The position numbers and the translations under genes were made by a program. The notes beneath the pieces were generated by a model that searched no databases, was not told where the DNA came from, and saw only the letters and a list, made by a program, of their open reading frames with translations. A stretch of 64,000 nt of DNA from AP-15 sp963832875 (GTDB taxonomy: Bacteria; Pseudomonadota; Alphaproteobacteria; ATCC43930; CGMCC-115725). Shown here in pieces: positions 8,208-15,823 of this stretch (position 1 is its first letter; every line of letters begins with the position of its first letter). The stretch lies in the NCBI GenBank assembly GCA_963832875.1, contig CAWHWB010000007.1, forward strand, positions 62,001 to 126,000. The letters are read 5' to 3'.

Positions 8208-8235
8208 GGGCGGAGTATGCCCGGCCCCGTCGCGC

Positions 8236-8266
8236 GGCGGAATGCGCTACGCTGTTCCGCCCTACG
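8236..8266. repeat. REP sequence, right flank of the RAYT gene
   Basis: A 31-nt REP starting ggcggaatgcgctacgctg and ending ccgccctacg, the inverted partner of 7619-7649 with one mismatch. Each REP can itself fold into a short imperfect hairpin, the structure RAYTs bind. Confidence 0.85.
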
Positions 8267-8356
8267 TCTCTGGTACCAGCTTAGATTTTGACCAATAGCA
8301 CTGCACTTGGCTGAGAGTGATCGCCGCGAGCCGGTGATCTTCAGTGTCACTGGCCG

Positions 8357-9673
8357 TCAGCTCGGGGATTTGCCGAACATGATCCAGCCGCCGCTGCTGG
8401 GCGTGGTGAAGGCCGCCAGCGCGGTCTCGGCCCGAACCTTGACCTGCCGGGCGCCGGCGGTGCCGCGGAGCTGCTCGATGCTGTCGGTGTACATGGCGGT
8501 GCGGCAACGCCCTGTCCCCAGATTGCCGCCGCTCGAGCAGAACGGGTGCGGTCCCTCGACCCGGATGTCGCCCTTGTAGAACGCGAAGGCGTCGCCGCGT
8601 TTGACGCCGTGCCACTGGAAGCCCTCGAGGAAGAACTGCGCCATCGGGGCATAGCCGTCATAGGGATTGAAGATATCGACATCGTTGGGCCCGAGCCCGG
8701 CGCCCTCATACATTCGCCTGGCGGCGCGGTCGGTCCAGTCCTCGATCTCGTCCAGATCTTCCTGGGTGCTGCGCTTGCGGAAATTGTGCTGCGAGTGATT
8801 GAGCACATAGACCGGCGTCTGCTTCATGTCGCGGGCGCGCTCGGCCGTCGTGAAGAGATAGGCGGCCGAGGCATTGACCGGCCGGTCGCAGTCCCAGAGC
8901 CGGAGCGGGTTCAGGATGTAGCGCGAATTGACGTAATCCTCGATCGTCAGCTGCGGCAACTTGTGGCTGGCATTGTACCCCCACGGCGTCAAGAGCCCGT
9001 TCCTGTGCTGGTTGACGACAAAGGGGGCGAGGTCGTCGTGCTTGCCGCCGTATTTCAGGCAGTACTGATTGTGCGGGAAGATGTTGATGAAATCGTTGCC
9101 GCCGTGATTGCCCCAGGGTGCAGTCCATTGGCGCGCACCGCGGGCGTAGTCGTCGGCGTTCTCGCCGCCGCGACGATAGCGGCCTTCGAGATTGCCGGTC
9201 GGGTAGATGACGAGACAGGTGTGGCACTGGCCGTCACCCACGGCCTGGGCCGCCATGCCGACCATTTCGCTGATCGTCGGCACCCCGGTCGGGGCAAATT
9301 TGACGTTCGTCAGGCCCATCTGCGCGATCAGCCACTGCGCGTTGACCAGAGTGAGCCCCCACTCCGAATCGTAGGGCGGGGCGAAATAGGGCCGCGGCGC
9401 CCATTGCGAGGCGGAGCCGCCGCTGCCGCCGGCAATATGGCTGTCGCAGCAGATGACACCCTCGATCTGATCCGGCGTGACACCGGCCTCGTCCATCGCC
9501 TTCTGGCAGGCGAGGATCGAGTAGGCGCCGAGCGTCTTGTCCATCGAGACTTCGTCCCAGCGACGGTCGACCGGCGAATGCCCGACCCCCGCCACCGCGA
9601 CCTTGCCGCGGTGCTCCCAGACGCCGAGCCCGTCCTTGTCTCGCCGCCACTGATACCGGTCTGACGCGCTCAT
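8357..9673 (-). CDS. thiolase-like / SCPx-type acyltransferase or retro-aldolase
   Basis: A 438-residue thiolase-fold protein of the lipid-transfer (SCPx/Ltp) branch. The N-terminal domain has VAVAGVGHSPVDRR and ICCDSHIAGGSGGSASQW; the C-terminal domain has DVDIFNPYDGYAPMAQF and CSSGGNLGTGRCRTAMYTD in place of the usual thiolase HxN and GHP motifs. Such divergent proteins are often not true thiolases; with a DUF35 partner they can be retro-aldolases (Ltp2-ChsH2 in steroid side-chain degradation) or acyl-CoA ligating enzymes. A DUF35 gene lies just upstream on the same strand (10733-11143), supporting a complex. This is the only intact copy of a gene whose 3' end recurs as fragments at 1290-1500 and 4436-4870. 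Confidence 0.82.
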   Translation of the reverse strand: MSASDRYQWRRDKDGLGVWEHRGKVAVAGVGHSPVDRRWDEVSMDKTLGAYSILACQKAMDEAGVTPDQIEGVICCDSHIAGGSGGSASQWAPRPYFAPPYDSEWGLTLVNAQWLIAQMGLTNVKFAPTGVPTISEMVGMAAQAVGDGQCHTCLVIYPTGNLEGRYRRGGENADDYARGARQWTAPWGNHGGNDFINIFPHNQYCLKYGGKHDDLAPFVVNQHRNGLLTPWGYNASHKLPQLTIEDYVNSRYILNPLRLWDCDRPVNASAAYLFTTAERARDMKQTPVYVLNHSQHNFRKRSTQEDLDEIEDWTDRAARRMYEGAGLGPNDVDIFNPYDGYAPMAQFFLEGFQWHGVKRGDAFAFYKGDIRVEGPHPFCSSGGNLGTGRCRTAMYTDSIEQLRGTAGARQVKVRAETALAAFTTPSSGGWIMFGKSPS

Positions 9674-9847
9674 GGTTCTCCCTTTCCTCTATGCTCTGGT
9701 AGTGAAGGTATGGCAGTGACGAATGAGCGGTCGCATATCAACCGCTTGGTGCCCAGTTCAGGAAGGCTTCCGGCCCTTGCGCCGACATTTGCACCGGAGT
9801 TCTGTAGCCACTAACCTTTTGAGTGCTTGGCTCCTCCTGACAAGTCT

Positions 9848-10609
9848 TTACTTGGAACCTTTTTGCCAAATTGTATCATAGCTACAATCACCGACTGTCC
9901 GGCGTGCTTTTACGGTCCCGTCTCTGTATATCGCGCCGCTGACTGTACCCTCAACACGGAATACACGTATCATCGCTAGCTCGCCGTGAGAACCAACCGT
10001 CCCTTCAAAATTCGGCAAGTGCGCCTGGCCGTTGATGACCGTGAGTGTCCCACCTCGCCGCTCCGGACATTGGTCTATCTGCCCTGTCGCCCTGTTCACA
10101 TGGGTTTCATTCACTTTCGTCGAAGAGACGACTGCGTATGTGCCGTCGAACTGAGTACTCGGGATCGGAAACGACACACTTTGCACTTTTTGCCAGATCA
10201 AATCATAGCGACAGTTATAACCGGTCCGGCGCGCGCGGACCGTGCCGTTTGCATCTATTCGGCCGCTCGTCGTTATTTCAATACCTTCGTTCCCTCCCCC
10301 TCTGCCGAAGGGCGTGGGTTCTAACCGTATCGTCAGCTCGCCTTGGGGCCCGACTATTCCTTCTTGTGCATTATACCGCACGTGGCCGTTCACAATGGCG
10401 AGCGGGCCAGGCGGCGACAAGTCCCCGCATTGGCCGATCCGGTTTGATCCCCACGCGTAGTAAATTTCATTCACCTTTGCCGAAGAGACGAACGCATAGG
10501 TGCCATCAAATTGAGTGATGGTGGTCGGAGGCGAAGGCGTCTGCGCATTCGCGATCGCAAGAGAGCCGCAAAATCCGACAACCCACAACACTCCAATGTG
10601 CTCTTTCAT
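9848..10609 (-). CDS. secreted protein with two tandem repeats, unknown function
   Basis: I do not recognise this family. From the Met at 10609 the 253-residue product starts with a clear signal peptide (MKEHIGVLWVVGFCGSLAIA, then NAQ). The mature part is two copies of a domain of about 100 residues, each beginning QFDGTYAxVSSxKVNE, with a central INGxxxxxxxEGxVGxxGEL strand and ending TVxARRTxxxCxYDxIWQK. Each repeat has conserved Cys residues that could form disulphides. An upstream in-frame start at 10672 would bury the signal peptide, so 10609 is preferred. It lies between the DUF35 gene and its likely thiolase partner on the same strand, as if inserted into that operon. Function unknown. 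Confidence 0.7.
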   Translation of the reverse strand: MKEHIGVLWVVGFCGSLAIANAQTPSPPTTITQFDGTYAFVSSAKVNEIYYAWGSNRIGQCGDLSPPGPLAIVNGHVRYNAQEGIVGPQGELTIRLEPTPFGRGGGNEGIEITTSGRIDANGTVRARRTGYNCRYDLIWQKVQSVSFPIPSTQFDGTYAVVSSTKVNETHVNRATGQIDQCPERRGGTLTVINGQAHLPNFEGTVGSHGELAMIRVFRVEGTVSGAIYRDGTVKARRTVGDCSYDTIWQKGSK

Positions 10610-10732
10610 GGGCTTGCGCTCCGATTTTCTTGCATCGGCACCTCGAAGCGTATTACTTGCCATAGCTCGCATGGCAAGCTGCCACTGATGTCGGCTATCC
10701 GCCCCGAGCCGACCAACCGCACAGGTGCCTAA

Positions 10733-11143
10733 CTAACCGACGACCCGCCACTCGTGGATCAGCTGGCCGGGGGCCACCTCCTCGAAGGTCACCTCGACGG
10801 CGGCGCCCACCGGCGCCTGGTAGGGCGGGGTGCCCGGGAGATTGGAATAGAAATTGACCCGCGGGTCCGCGTCCAAGGTCACCATTGCGAGGTTATAGGG
10901 CTGGTCGGGCATGCGGCGGTTGAGGCGGCCATCCTCGATCACGATGTAGGTCGCGATATGGCCTCGTCCTTCGACCGCCTTCCAGGTCAGACTGGCGGCC
11001 GAATTGCAGATTTGGCAGGTCGGCTGCGGCGGGTATTGCAGCCGGTCGCATTGAGCGCAGTGCTGCAGGACGAGCCGCCGTTGATTGACGGCGTCCCAGA
11101 ACGGCTGGCTCAAAGCGTCGGGGACCGGGATCAGCTTTGGCAT
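10733..11143 (-). CDS. Zn-ribbon / OB-fold acyl-CoA-associated protein (DUF35)
   Basis: A 136-residue DUF35 protein: an N-terminal rubredoxin-like zinc ribbon (CAQCDRLQYPPQPTCQIC, two CxxC pairs) followed by an OB-fold. DUF35 proteins bind acyl-CoA and work as subunits of thiolase-fold enzymes, so the partner is probably the thiolase at 8357-9673. On the minus strand it reads GAGGAAACG just before the ATG, a fair ribosome binding site. The same ribosome binding site and first six codons (MPKLIP) are repeated four more times upstream in the tandem array. Confidence 0.88.
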   Translation of the reverse strand: MPKLIPVPDALSQPFWDAVNQRRLVLQHCAQCDRLQYPPQPTCQICNSAASLTWKAVEGRGHIATYIVIEDGRLNRRMPDQPYNLAMVTLDADPRVNFYSNLPGTPPYQAPVGAAVEVTFEEVAPGQLIHEWRVVG

Positions 11144-11880
11144 CGTTTCCTCGGAGGCTGACGGGAAATCAACTCAACCTTTACCGGGTCCCTGCGAAGG
11201 CAGGGACCCATCATGCAACCGACCGGTCGCTGGCGAAATGGGTTCCTGCCTGCGCAGGAACCCCGAATTGCCCCGCATGGCAACTGACGGGATCAGTTTT
11301 GGCATCGTTCCTCGGAGGTTGACGGGAAATCAGCTCAACCTTTACCGGGTCCCTGCAAAGGCAGGGACCCATGATGCAACCGTCCGGTCGCCGGCGAAAT
11401 GGGTTCCTGCCTGCGCAGGAGCCCCGAATTGCCCCTCATGGCACGGACGGGGATCAGCTTTGGCATCGTTTCCTCGGAGGCTGACGGGAAATCAACTCAA
11501 TTTTTACCGGGTCCCTGCGAAGGCAGGGACCCATCATGCAACCGTCCGGTCGCTGGCGAAATGGGTTCCTGCCTGCGCAGGAACCCCGAATTGCCCCTCA
11601 TGGCACGGACGGGGACCAGCTTTGGCATCGTTTCCTCTGAGGCTGACGTTTATAGGGTCCCTGCGAAGGCAGGGACCCATCATGCAACCGTCCGGTCGCT
11701 GGCGAAATGGGTTCCTGCCTGCGCAGGAACCCCGAATTGCCCCTCATGGGACGGACGGGGACCAGCTTTGGCATCGTTTCCTCTGAGGCTGACGTTTATA
11801 GGGTTCCTAAGAAGGCAGGGACCCATTATGCAACCACCTGAGCGCTGGAGAAATGGGTCCCTGCCTGCGCAGGGACCCGC
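11121..11880. repeat. tandem array of about 162-bp units, each with two perfect hairpins and a copy of the DUF35 gene start
   Basis: Five units, the last decayed. Each contains hairpin A (gggtccctgc-gaag-gcagggaccc, first at 11186), hairpin B (ggttcctgc-ctgc-gcaggaacc, first at 11241), a linker, and a copy of the ribosome binding site plus first codons of the DUF35 gene. The complement of the ATG falls at 11141, 11303, 11464, 11626 and 11772: spacing 162, 161, 162 and then 146, the last shorter because a 16-nt stretch is missing. Hairpin sequences are almost invariant. No other gene is seen here. The array lies directly upstream of DUF35 and could affect its transcription or simply be a recombination product. 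Confidence 0.9.
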
Positions 11881-11977
11881 CGCTTCGCAAATTTTAGCAA
11901 TTCCTACCGCTTTGCCGCAACGGCACTCCGCTTTATCGGGTCCGGACGGTAGCAGGGACCCATGTCGTCCGCCCGCG

Positions 11978-12262
11978 CTATGGCGCCAGGGATGGGTAAA
12001 GATCAGCCCAATGCGGGTTTTCGCGTTCGATCAGATTGATTTTCCAGTCGCGCTTCCACTTCTTGATTTGCCGTTCCCGGACCAGCGCTGTCTCGAGGCT
12101 TTCATGGGTTTCGAACCATACGAGACGGTCCACGCCGTATTTGGCGGTAAAGCCGGGGATGGCGCGGGTTTTGTGCTGCCAAACGCGGCGCGCGAGTTCG
12201 AAGGTCGAACCGACGTACAGCGTGCCGTACGGATTAGAGGCGAGGAGATAGACGAACGGCAT
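11978..12262 (-). CDS. GIY-YIG nuclease superfamily protein (YhbQ-like)
   Basis: A 94-residue single-domain GIY-YIG protein. The two signature strands are FVYLLASN and GTLYVGST, followed by LARRVWQHK with the conserved Arg and His, and a C-terminal Glu-rich helix (ALVRERQIKKWKRDWKINLI). Stand-alone proteins of this size are common in alphaproteobacteria and mostly uncharacterised. The gene sits inside the palindromic repeat field: hairpins of the same gtccctgc/gcaggga family lie on both sides (up to about 11965, and again at 12281-12425). That association suggests a link between this nuclease and the repeats, which is inference. Confidence 0.88.
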   Translation of the reverse strand: MPFVYLLASNPYGTLYVGSTFELARRVWQHKTRAIPGFTAKYGVDRLVWFETHESLETALVRERQIKKWKRDWKINLIERENPHWADLYPSLAP

Positions 12263-12280
12263 CGTGCGGACCGGAACATG

Positions 12281-12425
12281 GGTCCCTGCCTGCGCAGGGA
12301 CCGAGGTTTACGGCAACCCTGGATCATAAAGGCCGGCCTCTTTACTGGTCCCTGCGAAGGCAGGGACCTATCGGGCAACCGCTCGTTGGCGGCGACATGG
12401 GTTCCTGCCTGCGCAGGAACCCCGG
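12281..12425. repeat. further palindromic repeats, same family as the array at 11121-11880
   Basis: Three hairpins: gggtccctgcctgcgcaggg near 12281, ggtccctgcgaaggcaggga near 12346 and gttcctgcctgcgcaggaac near 12400. Order and spacing copy part of one array unit, but without the DUF35 start. They separate the GIY-YIG gene from the convergent end of the ThDP enzyme gene. Confidence 0.85.
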
Positions 12426-12438
12426 ATTGCATCCCGTC

Positions 12439-14115
12439 TCACCCCTCGCCGCGCCCGACCCACTGGCCGTAGACCGGGTACTGGCAGCAGATGAACTCGA
12501 TATAGGCGGGGTGACCCGAATTATTGATTTCGAGCGCCCGCCGCAGGGCCGGGATGATTTCGGTGGGCTCGCTGACCCGCTCGGTGTGGTAGCCGAGGGC
12601 GCCGATCACCTTCGACATGTCGACCTCGTCGGACCCCAGCACCCGGTGGGTGAAGGGATCGTGTCCCGGCCCCCAGAAGCCCGGGCCGTAGCCGGCAAAG
12701 CCGCCATTCGAGATGTGCACGACCGTGACCCCGAGCTTCTCGCGCAGCAGAACCTCGAGGTTGCCGAGCATGTAGCCGAGGCCCGCCTCGCCGGTCACCG
12801 CCACCGACGCCCGCTGCGGAAACGCCTTCTTGGCGGCGATCGCGGCGGCGAGGCTGAAGCCCAAGGTCGAGACATTGCCCCAGCCGAGAAAGCCGCGCGG
12901 GATCAGCGTGTCGAAGACGGTCGATAGCTGGTCGCGCGTGTTGCCGCTTTCGTGCGTCACGAACGAATTCTTCAGATCCAGCACCTGCATCAGATCGCCA
13001 TACACCCGATACGGGTTGATCGGCGTCTCGTCGGAGTTCATGACCTGCCGGTATCGGGCGAGTGCGGTGTCGCGCGCCGCCCTCACTTCCGCCGCCACAT
13101 TACCCGCATTCCGTCCGGCGCCGCCCGTGACGCCTGACGTGCGGTCGGACACTTCCTGGCGCAGCGCCTGCAGTGTCAGGCGCGCATCGCCGATCACCGC
13201 GTGTGACGTCGGATACATCTTGTTGATGTGCAATTCGTCGACGTTGCAGTGGATGATGGTCTTCTTCGCCGCATCGGGAATTCCGTGGCTGAAGCGGCCC
13301 GGCGACAGGCTCGAGCCGATGGCGAGGATCAGGTCGCTTTGGTTCAGGTAGTGCGCCACCTGATCGCCGCGCACACCGACAAACAGCGGATGGTCCTCCG
13401 GGAACGCCCCTTTCGCCTTGAGGGTCGTGATCACCGGCGCATTGACCAGCTCCGCCAGCGCTTTCAGCTCTTCCGAGGCGCCCGCGTAGATGACCCCCTC
13501 GCCGGCGTAGATCAGCGGGTTGCGGGCTTGCAGGAGCTGCGCGACGGCAGCGCGCACATCCGCCGGGTCCGGTGCCGATTTCCAGCCCTTCACCGGACGG
13601 TAGGGGTCGGCGGTCTCGTCGTAGGTGGCCGTGGCGTTGGGAATGGCCAGGATCACCGGGCCCGGTCGGCCGCTGCGCAGCATCGTGAAGGCGCGGCGCA
13701 TCAACTCGGGCGTGCGCTCGGGCTTGTCGAGATAGCCGAACCACTTCGACACGGTCTTCATCGCCGAGGCGACATCGTACTGGCTGTTGCCCGAGGCGCC
13801 GGCCGGCACGCCATCGGTGATGCACAGAACCGGCGAGCCATCCTCAAAGGCCTGCGCCATCCCGGCATAGGCGTATTGCATACCGGCGGCATTGACGCCG
13901 CCTTGGAAGGTGGCGACCCCGATCCGCGAGCCTGCGGTGATGCGCGAGAACGCGTCGGCGACCGCGACGGCGTAACGGTCGTCGCGCATCATCAGCATCG
14001 GCACCCCTTCGCGGCCGAGCGCGTTGTTCACCCGGCAGACCGGGAAGGTCGAAACCCAACCCACACCCTCCTGCTTGAGAATGCGGCTAATGCCGGTCGC
14101 TACATCGATCGTCAT
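12439..14115 (-). CDS. thiamine diphosphate-dependent enzyme, acetolactate synthase-like
   Basis: A 558-residue ThDP enzyme with the three-domain layout of acetolactate synthase, benzoylformate decarboxylase and relatives: an N-terminal pyrimidine domain (MRDDRYAVAVADAFSRITAG), a central domain (NPLIYAGEGVIYAGASEELK, then LILAIGSSLSPGRF) and a C-terminal cofactor domain (AVTGEAGLGYMLGNLEVLLR, then ISNGGFAGYGP). The usual glutamate near residue 50 that activates ThDP is not obvious in FPVCRVNNALGREGVPMLMM, so it may be an atypical decarboxylase or lyase. The ATG at 14115 has AAGGAGACC upstream and is preferred over a start 30 codons earlier. Neighbouring acyl-CoA and aldolase genes suggest catabolism, but the substrate is unknown. 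Confidence 0.85.
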   Translation of the reverse strand: MTIDVATGISRILKQEGVGWVSTFPVCRVNNALGREGVPMLMMRDDRYAVAVADAFSRITAGSRIGVATFQGGVNAAGMQYAYAGMAQAFEDGSPVLCITDGVPAGASGNSQYDVASAMKTVSKWFGYLDKPERTPELMRRAFTMLRSGRPGPVILAIPNATATYDETADPYRPVKGWKSAPDPADVRAAVAQLLQARNPLIYAGEGVIYAGASEELKALAELVNAPVITTLKAKGAFPEDHPLFVGVRGDQVAHYLNQSDLILAIGSSLSPGRFSHGIPDAAKKTIIHCNVDELHINKMYPTSHAVIGDARLTLQALRQEVSDRTSGVTGGAGRNAGNVAAEVRAARDTALARYRQVMNSDETPINPYRVYGDLMQVLDLKNSFVTHESGNTRDQLSTVFDTLIPRGFLGWGNVSTLGFSLAAAIAAKKAFPQRASVAVTGEAGLGYMLGNLEVLLREKLGVTVVHISNGGFAGYGPGFWGPGHDPFTHRVLGSDEVDMSKVIGALGYHTERVSEPTEIIPALRRALEINNSGHPAYIEFICCQYPVYGQWVGRGEG

Positions 14116-14594
14116 GGATGTGGTCTCCTTTGCCCATGGGAGCTTTGCATGGGGAGCCGAGCCGTCAGCCTCCGTGTGGGCGCACCGAAGCATACACGCA
14201 TACAATGATCAGCCGCGTGCCGTTTCCCAACTGCCGCAGCAGTGTGATCGGCCTCGTAATCGCGGGCAATCCGGAAAATGACGGACACCTGTCGCCTGGC
14301 AAGAGGCGGTCGGGCATGAGATCATCCCGGACACACACAAGGACGGCTGCCGATACAGCTTGATGCTCCCGATCCAGCGCTCAACTCCGGCAGAAGGCTC
14401 CGTGGGGAGGGTAGGGGGCGCATCCATGACGACCTCGAGGCGGCTGGCCACGGCCACGACGAGCAAGGGGCTTCCGGCCGATCCGCAACAACCGCACCGG
14501 CCGCATCGCTGCCGCTTCCCGCCAAAAAGCGCCCGCGCAAAACCGGCTCCGGGGTTGGAATCCGGAGGCGTTCGTCTGCGCTATGAAGGCTTAG

Positions 14595-14785
14595 TTAGCG
14601 CAGTATAGCGGGAAGCCAGCGTTTGCCCTTGAGTTCCTTCTCTGCCGCCTTGCCGCCTTGGCGACAGCGTCCTTCTTGAGGCCGGAGCAGCTGGACTTCT
14701 TGGTCAAGCCGCCAACTTCCTCGATGGCGGTGAGAGTCTGATCCTTTGACACCCTCGCGAAATACTTTTCAGCGGTGCACCCGGA
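14595..14785 (-). pseudogene. C-terminal remnant of a ParB-family protein
   Basis: The minus strand encodes EKYFARVSKDQTLTAIEEVG, then SGLKKDAVAKAA, then in a shifted frame EKELKGKRWLPAILR and a stop. This is the ending typical of plasmid and island ParB-family proteins (YFxRVSKAxILEAVxEA ... LKKxxMAxxAExLLxGxxWLP). The frame is broken by an 8-nt tandem duplication (aaggcggcaaggcggcag), and the N-terminal partition domain is missing. The surrounding 14116-14594 and 14786-14948 show no other recognisable gene. It is probably the trace of a lost plasmid or genomic island. Confidence 0.55.
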
Positions 14786-14948
14786 TCGCCAGCGAGCAAA
14801 TATGCAAAGAGAGATCTCCCAGACAGGATGCCGGCGGATCGCGTCGCCGCGCCGGAGATGCCAGGCGAGCGGCGGTGAGCGGCGCGGTGCGCCTTGACCT
14901 GTGGTGGGGCTCGGGTCAGGCTGTGGGGAGGGGTGTTTGGAGCGGGGC

Positions 14949-15731
14949 ATGAGCGAGCCGCGGGAAATTTCGGTCGAGGTCAACGGCTTTTCATCGCGGG
15001 TGTGGCAGAAGGGCGAAGGTCCGAAACTCGGATATCTCGCCGGGTTCGGCGGATTGCCGCGCTGGGTACCGTTTCTCGACCGACTGGCCCGCGGGCGCAC
15101 TGTGATCGTCCCGTCGCTGCCGGGGTTTCCGGGAGGTGAGCGCGGCCACAGCGTGCTCGACAGCCATCTCGACTGGGTGCTGGCGGTCCGTCAGCTGATC
15201 GGCAAGGCCGGGCTCGACGGCGCCGATCTGGCGGGCGGCTCGGTGGGCGGTTCGTTCGCCGCCGAAATCGCGGCGATCTGGCCCGATACGGTGCGCCGCC
15301 TGGCGCTGGTGGCGCCATGGGGCCTGTTCGACGACAAGGAGCCGGCAACCGACCCATGGGCGCAGCGCCCGCCCGACGTGCCGGGGCTGCTGTGCGCCGA
15401 CCCGGAGCGTTGGAACGCGCTCAGGGCAGCGCCCGAGGGCACCAACTCGCCCGAATGGCCGATCGAGCAGACCCGCGCCGCCGAGGCCGCGGCCCGCGCT
15501 TTCTGGCCGCTCGGCAACACCAGGCTGGAAAAGCGGTTGCCGTTGATTGCCGCGCCGACGCTGTTGATCTGGGGGTCCGAGGACCGGATCGTGCCGCGCA
15601 GCTACGGCGACCGCTTTGCTCGGTCGATCGCCGGGCGCAGCGAGATCAGGACCATTCCCGGCGCCGGCCATCTGGCGGAGCTCGACAAACCCGACGAGGT
15701 CGCCGCCGCGATCCTCGCCTGGATGGACTGA
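14949..15731 (+). CDS. alpha/beta hydrolase
   Basis: A 260-residue alpha/beta-hydrolase-fold enzyme. The nucleophile elbow is DLAGGSVGGSFAA (Gly-x-Ser-x-Gly), the acid is in IWGSEDRIVPRSYGDR and the base in IPGAGHLAELDKPDEVA. Oxyanion-side residues lie in YLAGFGGLPRW. The ATG at 14949 fits the family start. It is followed after about 90 nt, including a short palindromic repeat, by a luciferase-like oxidoreductase on the same strand. Such pairs occur in catabolic clusters where a monooxygenase product is hydrolysed; the substrate is not evident. Confidence 0.87.
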   Translation: MSEPREISVEVNGFSSRVWQKGEGPKLGYLAGFGGLPRWVPFLDRLARGRTVIVPSLPGFPGGERGHSVLDSHLDWVLAVRQLIGKAGLDGADLAGGSVGGSFAAEIAAIWPDTVRRLALVAPWGLFDDKEPATDPWAQRPPDVPGLLCADPERWNALRAAPEGTNSPEWPIEQTRAAEAAARAFWPLGNTRLEKRLPLIAAPTLLIWGSEDRIVPRSYGDRFARSIAGRSEIRTIPGAGHLAELDKPDEVAAAILAWMD

Positions 15732-15741
15732 AGCGCGCCTC

Positions 15742-15775
15742 ACCCCAGCCCTCTCCCCGCAAGCGGGGCGAGGGA
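15742..15775. repeat. short intergenic palindrome
   Basis: The stretch ctctccccgcaagcggggcg is a hairpin of the widespread ccctctcccgc-gcgggagaggg family that also appears near 21970, 26612, 43540, 46310 and 48420. It lies between the hydrolase stop and the next start. Confidence 0.65.
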
Positions 15776-15823
15776 GATCCATTCGGCGAGGGCGAGGGGC
15801 GAACCTCAATTGGGAGGGTCGCG

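Noticed and set aside
11121..12425. CRISPR array
   Set aside because: Units are contiguous, about 162 bp and nearly identical, with no short repeat/unique spacer alternation and no cas genes.
11085..12472. Long overlapping plus-strand frames of about 230 and 360 codons in the repeat array
   Set aside because: They are translations of the tandem repeat and of the antisense of the GIY-YIG gene; the repeated amino acid pattern comes from the 162-bp DNA unit (a multiple of three).
15317..15823. N-terminal extension of the LLM oxidoreductase
   Set aside because: The frame runs through the antisense/alternate frame of the hydrolase; the ATG at 15824 with its ribosome binding site and the family start are clear.
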